From Bacillus rhizoplanae (GTDB lineage: Bacteria > Bacillota > Bacilli > Bacillales > Bacillaceae_G), in assembly GCF_917563915.1 (NCBI RefSeq), contig NZ_CAKJTI010000003.1, forward strand, positions 62,001 through 126,000: 64,000 bases of DNA, in the 5' to 3' direction. Of this stretch, positions 58,079-64,000 are shown one piece after another. The notes below the pieces were generated by a model that saw only the letters and a program-made list of their open reading frames with translations, did no database searches and had not been told where the DNA came from. How positions within the stretch are numbered: position 1 is the first letter of the stretch; the number at the start of each line of letters is the position of its first letter. The position numbers and the translations under genes are program-made.

Positions 58079-60640
58079 TTTTCCGATTAATTTTGTTACA
58101 GCGAGCATTGTAATTGGCAATGAATGATTTTTCCGAAATGCTAAATACTTCCCGCTCCATGCTGGTTTATATTTCTCTTTGAAATGTCTCAGGCCGCTAA
58201 AGCTATATGTATAGCGAACATTGTTGAAAATGGCTGCTGCGACGCGCTCTGACCAAAATGATTGTGCCGATAACCCAACGTTAGAAAGGGGAGCCATTCC
58301 GATATTAAAGCAGTGATATCCATTTTCTTTTGCCCATTGGAATAAATGAATGAAAATAGCATCCATAATTCCACCTGGTGCATTAGGGTAATAACGCATT
58401 AAATCAACAGATAACTCACCATTTTGGTATACAGGCATCAATGTTGTGAAGGCAATGATTTGACCATCAGCATCAGAAAGTGTTGCAACCGGCGCACGGT
58501 TCACATAATCACGATCTAAATAGCCAAGAGAGAAGCCTTTTTCCTTTTTTCCACCAAGCCATGCATCTGATACTTTTTTGAGTTCATCATACAATTCATC
58601 TGCAAATGGAGGTTCGTGAATCGCAAAGGTATAACCTTCTCGTTCGAAACGATTAAAAGTTGCACGCAATCCAGCTCTTTTTTTTCCGGATATTGTAAAA
58701 GTGTTTAAATCGACAACCGCTTCTTCCCCCAGTTTGAAGAAGTTGTAACCGAAATCATGATATAAACTCATCCATTTACTTTCAATTTGATAAAATACAC
58801 AAATATATCCGAAACGATCCGCTTCTGTTAGAAACTCTTCTAATACTTTACGAAAAGAAGATTGCTGTCCGATTGGATCCCCGAGTACAATAAGACGTTT
58901 ACCTGTAGGAGAAAACTGAATCATCGCTTTGCCATCGCTACTGAAAAAGAACTGCTTATCTCCTAAAAAGCCAAGATGGCTTAACACGTTCCCACCATGT
59001 TCATCTAAAAAATGTTGCAGCCGTTTCGGATTGAAAGGTTGCCCGGGAAATTTACTTCGATAGCGATTTGCGATAATGGAACCAATTAGTAAAAAGCTTG
59101 GTACAAAAAAGGCTGCAGCAAATGCACTTCGTTGTACTTGTTTAATATTACGAACAACAAAATCAGGTTTAAACACTTCCTTTGCTTCCGCAAATAGTAC
59201 CCCTAGGTTTTTGTAGAGATACAATGTAATAAGTAAAAAGAGGAATACTTTTACTACATCTGAGAATAAAACCTCCACTTTTTCACGTGTAAATCGTTTA
59301 CGAATCATATATAGTACAGCGAGTACAATGAGTAAGATAAAGGTTTCTTCTAAATCAATTCCTTTTAATGTATTAAAAATCGCGGCTCCGATTAGGGATA
59401 CAATCGTCATATAGTAGGAGCGCTTCGTTCCATGATAAATGCCGCTTGATAAAATAACGAGCAAAATACCAAATGTTAGCGATAAACTAAAAGAAATCTG
59501 TACTAGGTATTTAGGGACTAAAATATGAAGTACATGGGCGCGTTCAATACTTGTTGGAAAGATAGTGGAGAAAATCACCATGATTCCTGCAAAGCTTGTT
59601 AACGCAGCAGATGCCCAAGAACCGAGCTTTCTTAGAAAATCACGTTGTAACGTCCAAATGACTCCAGTTGTTTCGAGGGCAGGTGCAATAAACGGTTTAT
59701 CTTCAAATTTCTTTAAAGCAGCTCCTGTCATTTCAAACGCTGCAAAAACCAAACCGAGTCCAAATGGTAAAATATAATATACAAGGCGATATAATAACAT
59801 AGCAGGAAGCAATACACTCGTATCGAATCCATACTGTTCTAGTCCTGCTAAGAAAACAAGATCAAAGGAGCCAAGTCCTCCTGGCACAAGGCTAATAACG
59901 CCAGCCAGAGCTGCAATGACATATACACCGAGAAATTGACGGAAATCTACTTCAATTCCAAATAGAAGTAAGATGACATACATAACAATACCCGCCGATA
60001 CCCATTCTATTAATGAAACAAGTGAATAGAGGACAGTTGGATTTTGTTCTACTTGTTCTGCTTCTTCTGTATTTCGTTTGCGATTTTTTATTTTTGAAAC
60101 ACCTATGTATAATGGGACAAAAAGAGCAAAAAAGATGAGAACCGGCCATAGCCAAGGTTTTTCTTGTAAAACAAATCTTGTATCTATTACGCCGATGAGG
60201 CCAAGAAAGGATAATAATGCTAATCCATTAATAAAAGCCGTTGTCATCCAAGCGATACTTTTAAGAAGTTTACCGTTCTCCTGTACATAAGGACGATATA
60301 ACATTGTACGTATACCTGCCCCCATAAGACCACCAAATCCAATAAATCCATTTAATGTATTAGCAATCCAAGAAATGCGGAAAACCTTTTTAACTGGTAT
60401 ATCTGCTTGCAAATGCCGCAGCATAACAAAGTCATAAAAGAACATTGTAGCAACAGCAAATAAACCAAGTGTAACGGCTAAGAAAAAACCACCAGATGGA
60501 ATGTTTTTAATCGTTTCAACTGCTTCTCGAAATGAGATGTTTGATAGTTCTTTTCGTGCTTGAAAAAACACAACTGTTAGTACAACAAAGGGGAAAATAA
60601 ATTTTCCGACTTGTAACATACGTTTCCATGAAAACGACAT
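58064..60640 (-). CDS. mprF: Bifunctional lysylphosphatidylglycerol flippase/synthetase
   Basis: 858 residues from ATG 60640, behind AAGGAGAG. The N-terminal two-thirds has about 14 membrane segments (flippase), with VSLVPGGLGSFDLVFLAGLE in the conserved core. The C-terminal cytosolic domain (about 530-858) is a GNAT-like lysyl-transferase: GDPIGQQSSFRKVLEEFL, FYQIESKWMSLYHDFGYNFF, KRAGLRATFNRFEREGYTF, DLMRYYPNAPGGIMDAIFIH. It adds lysine from Lys-tRNA to phosphatidylglycerol and flips the product, lowering surface negative charge and giving resistance to cationic peptides. Full length, intact. Confidence 0.95.
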   Translation of the reverse strand: MSFSWKRMLQVGKFIFPFVVLTVVFFQARKELSNISFREAVETIKNIPSGGFFLAVTLGLFAVATMFFYDFVMLRHLQADIPVKKVFRISWIANTLNGFIGFGGLMGAGIRTMLYRPYVQENGKLLKSIAWMTTAFINGLALLSFLGLIGVIDTRFVLQEKPWLWPVLIFFALFVPLYIGVSKIKNRKRNTEEAEQVEQNPTVLYSLVSLIEWVSAGIVMYVILLLFGIEVDFRQFLGVYVIAALAGVISLVPGGLGSFDLVFLAGLEQYGFDTSVLLPAMLLYRLVYYILPFGLGLVFAAFEMTGAALKKFEDKPFIAPALETTGVIWTLQRDFLRKLGSWASAALTSFAGIMVIFSTIFPTSIERAHVLHILVPKYLVQISFSLSLTFGILLVILSSGIYHGTKRSYYMTIVSLIGAAIFNTLKGIDLEETFILLIVLAVLYMIRKRFTREKVEVLFSDVVKVFLFLLITLYLYKNLGVLFAEAKEVFKPDFVVRNIKQVQRSAFAAAFFVPSFLLIGSIIANRYRSKFPGQPFNPKRLQHFLDEHGGNVLSHLGFLGDKQFFFSSDGKAMIQFSPTGKRLIVLGDPIGQQSSFRKVLEEFLTEADRFGYICVFYQIESKWMSLYHDFGYNFFKLGEEAVVDLNTFTISGKKRAGLRATFNRFEREGYTFAIHEPPFADELYDELKKVSDAWLGGKKEKGFSLGYLDRDYVNRAPVATLSDADGQIIAFTTLMPVYQNGELSVDLMRYYPNAPGGIMDAIFIHLFQWAKENGYHCFNIGMAPLSNVGLSAQSFWSERVAAAIFNNVRYTYSFSGLRHFKEKYKPAWSGKYLAFRKNHSLPITMLAVTKLIGKRKDS

Positions 60641-60771
60641 AAAGACAACTCTCCTTGTATAAGAAAACTGAGGCAATATTTTTATTATGACAAACTTCAG
60701 TAAAAATAAAAAGGAAAATTCAGTTACAAAAGCTATAAACTAAAAAATGTAATTTAGCATATTAAAAAAAT

Positions 60772-60805
60772 TTTTCTATTCTAACATACAAGTTAGAATA
60801 GAAAA
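60772..60805. repeat. Perfect 14-bp inverted repeat
   Basis: ttttctattctaac and gttagaatagaaaa around atacaa. It ends eight bases before a possible start codon at 60814. On the minus strand it is followed by a T-run, so it may be a terminator; on the + strand it could be an operator or 5' hairpin. Confidence 0.65.
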
Positions 60806-60813
60806 GGCGTTTC

Positions 60814-61157
60814 ATGTTTTATTTTGAAGAAATTTTGCAAGAATTTATTCTTTTTGAAGGAAATCTGCTTTTTAAAATCGAAAATCAAAACATATATGTT
60901 GCGCTAGCTTATGTGATAAAGTGAAACTTCCATCAGTGGGGGTTTTCTTCATCCCACACTGATGGTTAGTTGAACCAATCGGGCTCTAACGGGCAGTTAT
61001 CCCCCACCTAGCTTCTTCGCTTTCTCTACATCTTGAGGTGGGTGTCTTACTGCCCGTTAGTGCGGGATAAAAACAGAAACAGCTAGAGCGTTTTCATATT
61101 AATACGCTAGAAGAATATCGCGTATATTTTGATGAAGAAACAATAATAGCAGCATAA
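60814..61157 (+). pseudogene. Small ORF split by a bcr1 insertion
   Basis: ATG 60814 opens MFYFEEILQEFILFEGNLLF, then KIENQNIYVALAYV and runs into bcr1 at 60916. After the element a frame continues QKQLERFHINTLEEYRVYFD then EETIIAA and stops at 61157. Removing bcr1 with one ATAAA copy leaves the halves one base out of frame, in an A-run. Together they would encode about 64 residues. I do not recognise the product. Confidence 0.5.
60916..61071 (-). repeat. bcr1 element, full length (156 bp)
   Basis: ATAAAGTGAAACTTCCATCA, stem AGTGGGGG with CCCACACTGATGG, AGTTGAACCAATCGGGCTCT, AACGGGCAGTTATCCCCCAC, and TTAGTGCGGGATAAA. ATAAA at both ends is the apparent target duplication. Confidence 0.95.
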
Positions 61158-61201
61158 GCAATTTTCGAAAATCCGTTAAAATGGTGAGGGGAGAAACTAG
61201 C

Positions 61202-61693
61202 ATGTCGAATTTAATGGTTGAAAATCAAACGCGGCAAGTAACTGTTTTTTTGGAAGAAGTAATTGAAGTGATCACAAAATATGTAAATAATCATACATTA
61301 CCTTTATTATTAGAAGAAACACCTGAAGGCGATGAACAGTATTTTGCTGGATTGTTAGCTTCAATTCGACGTTTACTTGTATTTTGTGAAGAAGGGTTAG
61401 ATGCTTGCTGCGTAGTAATGAATAATGAGCCGTTTCGAAAAAATGCAGCGCAAAGAACGTTATATAAAATCTATCATCAAGTGATTGCAGAGTTTTTTTC
61501 ACCGAAAAATGATTATTGGTATGAAAATAGCCGATCAGCTTATACAGGGAAGAATTCAATTGCCTTTCAAAAACAACCTCCTTTTTCTATTGAACGAATG
61601 ATGCAAGAGTTAGAAGGGAAATTTCAAATGTTGCGCGAAGAATTAGAATATTATGAGACAGACTATCAAACGAAAATGATACAAAAATATTAA
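61202..61693 (+). CDS. DUF3907 family protein (YpuI-like)
   Basis: 163 residues from ATG 61202, ten bases after GAGGGGAG; the ATG at 61181 precedes that site. All-helical, soluble: NQTRQVTVFLEEVIEVITKY, GLLASIRRLLVFCEEGLDAC, KIYHQVIAEFFSPKNDYWYE, RMMQELEGKFQMLREELEYY. It matches DUF3907; the B. subtilis member YpuI lies next to dacB, and here dacB is two genes downstream. No biochemical role is known. Confidence 0.82.
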   Translation: MSNLMVENQTRQVTVFLEEVIEVITKYVNNHTLPLLLEETPEGDEQYFAGLLASIRRLLVFCEEGLDACCVVMNNEPFRKNAAQRTLYKIYHQVIAEFFSPKNDYWYENSRSAYTGKNSIAFQKQPPFSIERMMQELEGKFQMLREELEYYETDYQTKMIQKY

Positions 61694-61700
61694 CTACTGT

Positions 61701-61729
61701 AAGAAGCTAGGTGATTCCTAGCTTCTTTT
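61701..61729 (+). terminator. Terminator of the DUF3907 gene
   Basis: aagaagctagg and cctagcttctt around tgatt, followed by TTG. Confidence 0.85.
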
Positions 61730-61801
61730 GCTTTTTGAAACGTCATATACGCTCATACTTTCGAATATATTTAAAAAGGATAGCATTGATGGAGGTGACA
61801 T

Positions 61802-62716
61802 ATGAGTCAGCAAGAAGTGTTTACCGATTACTTTCATGAAGTTGAAAGTTGGTGCGAAAGTGTTCTCCACGTATTAGATAACCGGGCAACGGAAGTGTAT
61901 GATGTCCATATGCTTGCATATAAAATTCAAATGTTATTAGATCGTATTAAAGAAAATGAATATGATTATGATGCGGAGTTTGTTTATGAAATTAGTGATG
62001 ATGTTGAACATATTCAACATTACTTACAAGAGGCGTTAATGTCTGATTCAGAACAATATGTATTATACGAAAGAAATTATGTAGAAGCTTCTGTACCGAT
62101 TGGGGGACATACTCTTCCGCCACTTCCATATCCGTATAATGCACTTGAACCGTATATTTCAAGGGAAATTATGATGCTTCATCATGATAAGCATCATCGT
62201 AGTTATGTAGAAGGATTGAATAAAGCAGAGAAAATGATGGCAGAAGCACGAAAAACAAATCAATTTGATTTAATAAAGCATTGGGAGAGAGAAGCTGCTT
62301 TCCATGGTTCCGGACATTACTTACACACTATTTTTTGGAACAATATGAAAAAAGATGGTGGTGGTAGCCCACATGGAGACTTATCGAGGCAAATTGAAAA
62401 AGATTTTGGGAGCTTTTTACGTTTTCAAAAACATTTTACAGAAGCAGCAGCAAAGGTGGAAGGTTCTGGATGGGCAATTCTCGTTTGGGCACCTCGTTCC
62501 GGGCGATTAGAGATTTTACAAAGTACACTTCATCAATTATTTACGCAATGGGATACACTCCCTCTGTTAGTACTTGATGTATGGGAGCATGCATATTATT
62601 TACAATATCAAAACCGAAAGGAAGAATATATTAAGAATTGGTGGGATATTGTCAACTGGGGTGATGTAGAGAAAAGATTTGAAAGTGTAAAAGAACTTCA
62701 GTGGATACCATATTAG
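61802..62716 (+). CDS. Fe/Mn superoxide dismutase with N-terminal extension
   Basis: 304 residues, ATG 61802 behind GGAGGTG. The first 95 or so residues are an acidic helical extension (VFTDYFHEVESWCESVLHVL, DYDAEFVYEISDDVEHIQHY) absent from ordinary SodA. The dismutase domain has all four ligands: LHHDKHHRSY, the second His of GSGHYLHTIFW, and D/H in LDVWEHAYYLQY. The usual GGGH before the second ligand is GSGH. It corresponds to B. subtilis SodF and, I believe, to Sod15 of B. anthracis. Metal preference and activity are uncertain. Own terminator. Confidence 0.88.
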   Translation: MSQQEVFTDYFHEVESWCESVLHVLDNRATEVYDVHMLAYKIQMLLDRIKENEYDYDAEFVYEISDDVEHIQHYLQEALMSDSEQYVLYERNYVEASVPIGGHTLPPLPYPYNALEPYISREIMMLHHDKHHRSYVEGLNKAEKMMAEARKTNQFDLIKHWEREAAFHGSGHYLHTIFWNNMKKDGGGSPHGDLSRQIEKDFGSFLRFQKHFTEAAAKVEGSGWAILVWAPRSGRLEILQSTLHQLFTQWDTLPLLVLDVWEHAYYLQYQNRKEEYIKNWWDIVNWGDVEKRFESVKELQWIPY

Positions 62717-62739
62717 ACGCATCGTGATGCGTCTTTTTG
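62715..62739 (+). terminator. Terminator of the superoxide dismutase gene
   Basis: agacgcat and atgcgtct around cgtg, then TTTTG; overlaps the stop codon. Confidence 0.85.
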
Positions 62740-62743
62740 TCTC

Positions 62744-62843
62744 GTTATTTGTGGGCAGTAAGACCCCCACCTCAAGATTTAGAGAGAAGCGAGGAAGATA
62801 GGTAGGGGATAAAAAAATCTCCCTGATGGAGTTTTCACTTTAT
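62744..62843 (+). repeat. bcr1 element, internally deleted (100 bp)
   Basis: Degenerate left end GTTATTTGTGGGCAGTAAG, central hairpin ACCCCCACCTC to GATAGGTAGGGGATAAAA, right end TGATGGAGTTTTCACTTTAT. It shares TTTAT (62839-62843) with the next copy. Confidence 0.8.
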
Positions 62844-62882
62844 CCCGCTGTTTGCGGGCAGTAAGTCCTCTACCTCAACTTC
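62839..62882 (+). repeat. bcr1 left fragment, tandem
   Basis: TTTATCCCGCTGTTTGCGGG, CAGTAAGTCCTCTACCTCAA; then the similarity stops just before the dacB promoter. Confidence 0.75.
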
Positions 62883-62885
62883 CAT

Positions 62886-62913
62886 TCATATTTTAAATGT
62901 CCAAGCATACACT
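62886..62913 (+). promoter_or_regulatory. Sigma-E-like sporulation promoter of dacB
   Basis: TCATATT (62886-62892), 13-base spacer, CATACACT (62906-62913), matching the sigma-E -10 CATACAnT and an ATATT-type -35, 32 bases before the start codon. B. subtilis dacB is sigma-E dependent. Confidence 0.6.
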
Positions 62914-62945
62914 TGTACAAAAAGTGCCAAAAAGGACGTGAATAT

Positions 62946-64000
62946 ATGCGAGGAAGATGGATTGTGATAGCACTTATTATGATATGTGCAAGTATGTTAC
63001 CCAATGATACATATGCACAAATGAATAATGTTAGTGCTCGTAATGCCGTGTTGATAGAGCAGCATTCGGGGCGTGTACTATATGGAAAGTTAGAGCATGA
63101 ATCTGAAAAAATTGCAAGCATTACAAAAATTATGACCGCACTTTTGGCAGTCGAATCAGGAAAAATGAAAGAAAAGGTATCAATTAGCAATACGGCTGTT
63201 CGTGTAGAAGGATCGGCTATTTATTTAAAGCCAGGACAGAAAGTACCGCTAGAAGATTTAGTATACGGTTTAATGCTACGTTCTGGAAATGATGCAGCTC
63301 AGGCAATTGCAGAATATGTTGGCGGAAGTACGGATGGGTTCGTCTATTTAATGAATGAAAAGGCCGCACAAATTGGAATGAAGGATACACATTTTTCTAA
63401 CCCGCACGGTTTAGATGGGGATGGGACACATTATTCTTCAGCATATGATATGGCACAGTTAACACGGTACGCCATGAAAAATGAGACATTTCGTAAAATT
63501 TTTGGAACGAAAACTTATCAGTCACAAGCGTGGGATTATCCATGGAAAAATAAACATAAGCTTGTTACCTCTATGTACGAGTATGCAACAGGAGGAAAAA
63601 CTGGGTTTACGAAAAAGGCAGGTCGAACACTTGTAACAACTGCATCAAAAGATGGGCTAGATTTGATTGTTGTAACATTGCAGGCTTCGAGTGATTGGGA
63701 TGATCATAAGTATTTATTTAATGAAGGTTTTAAACAGTATATACCAACTACAGTACTAAAAAAGGGAGTACTTTCGGAAATTCAAGACAAAAAGTATACA
63801 AATCATATATATACGAAAAATGATTTGTTAGTGCCGCTAACAAAAGAGGAGTTTAAAAAGGTCACATTAAAAATTGAATTTGATAAAACAGCCAAGATAA
63901 CAGATGGAGAGAAAGTAGGACGCGCTGTTGCTTATCTAAATGGAGAAGAAATTGGAGAGCGTAATTTATTTTATAGTAAACGAAAGCTTATTGCGACAAC
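62946..64000 (+). CDS. dacB: D-alanyl-D-alanine carboxypeptidase (sporulation type), 3' end outside window
   Basis: At least 351 residues, open to the window edge; ATG 62946 behind AAAGGACG. Signal peptide MRGRWIVIALIMICASMLPN (cut near TYAQM), then a low-molecular-mass PBP domain with ASITKIMTALLA (SxxK), LMLRSGNDAAQAIAEYVGG (SxN) and GGKTGFTKKAGRTLV (KTG). It removes terminal D-Ala from peptidoglycan stems; DacB/PBP5* tunes spore-cortex cross-linking. The sigma-E-like promoter and the nearby DUF3907 gene support DacB over vegetative DacA. If order is conserved, spmA and spmB should follow beyond the window. Confidence 0.88.
   Translation, partial: MRGRWIVIALIMICASMLPNDTYAQMNNVSARNAVLIEQHSGRVLYGKLEHESEKIASITKIMTALLAVESGKMKEKVSISNTAVRVEGSAIYLKPGQKVPLEDLVYGLMLRSGNDAAQAIAEYVGGSTDGFVYLMNEKAAQIGMKDTHFSNPHGLDGDGTHYSSAYDMAQLTRYAMKNETFRKIFGTKTYQSQAWDYPWKNKHKLVTSMYEYATGGKTGFTKKAGRTLVTTASKDGLDLIVVTLQASSDWDDHKYLFNEGFKQYIPTTVLKKGVLSEIQDKKYTNHIYTKNDLLVPLTKEEFKKVTLKIEFDKTAKITDGEKVGRAVAYLNGEEIGERNLFYSKRKLIAT

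Noticed and set aside
1-64000. CRISPR arrays, tRNA or rRNA genes, prophage modules
   Set aside because: Looked for spaced repeats, CCA-ended cloverleaf sequences and phage structural genes; the only regularly repeated sequences are bcr1 copies and short tandem repeats.

Overview
This is a low-GC Firmicute chromosome segment that I assign to the Bacillus cereus group. The main reasons are about twenty full, shortened or decayed copies of a roughly 156-bp element bounded by TTTAT, which matches bcr1, a repeat known only from that group, and the gene content and order (cysH-sat-cysC-sulfite reductase-siroheme block, lia-type stress operon, mprF, DUF3907/superoxide dismutase/dacB). There are no rRNA, tRNA, CRISPR or intact prophage genes.

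Layout. (1) 1-8230 is an accessory region: a GrpB-family gene cut by the left edge, a broken integrase, an IS remnant, a secreted metallophosphoesterase followed by decayed Ig-like, linker and SLH pieces, a HupE/UreJ-type membrane protein and a discoidin-domain fragment. Its visibly higher GC and Paenibacillus-like S-layer modules suggest import. (2) 8270-13691: phosphatidylserine synthase, LTA-synthase-family protein, a secreted DUF3888 protein, and lysA behind a lysine riboswitch with a visible antiterminator/terminator pair. (3) 13781-21033: sulfate assimilation and siroheme synthesis behind a SAM-I riboswitch (yezD-like, cysH, sat, cysC, siroheme nitrite/sulfite reductase, DUF3906, SUMT, sirB, sirC). 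(4) 21109-28544: Nudix hydrolase, a T-box with apparent UGG (Trp) specifier before an NSS transporter, an M23 peptidase with a coiled coil, a GltP-type symporter, and a second SAM-I riboswitch before a NhaC-type transporter (predicted methionine uptake). (5) 28738-32487: lia-type envelope-stress operon (small membrane protein, PspA/LiaH, LiaF, LiaS, LiaR). (6) 32648-48315: secreted 5'-nucleotidase, methyltransferase, lipoprotein, a broken M50 protease, flavohemoglobin opposite a Crp/Fnr regulator, TauE/SafE exporter, Pit phosphate transporter with DUF47 partner, class A PBP, CotB-like coat protein, DUF72 protein. (7) 48660-53010: a pair of large lipoproteins behind a consensus sigma-A promoter carrying a perfect 7-1-7 Fur box; the second fuses a YVTN beta-propeller to a di-heme cytochrome-c-peroxidase/MauG-like module. 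This is my best candidate for an undescribed system. (8) 53157-64000: small RHH-like protein, solitary tyrosine recombinase, sensor kinase with no adjacent regulator, deoD, FixH/YtkA-like protein, mprF, a small ORF split by bcr1, DUF3907, an N-terminally extended superoxide dismutase and dacB (cut by the right edge) behind a sigma-E-like promoter.

Themes. Sulfur and amino-acid supply is RNA-controlled: two SAM-I riboswitches, one lysine riboswitch and one T-box. Envelope maintenance recurs (LtaS, lia, PBP, MprF, M23 peptidase, DacB). bcr1 copies repeatedly sit on stop codons or in terminator T-tails, supply part of the CysC C-terminus, and split one small ORF.
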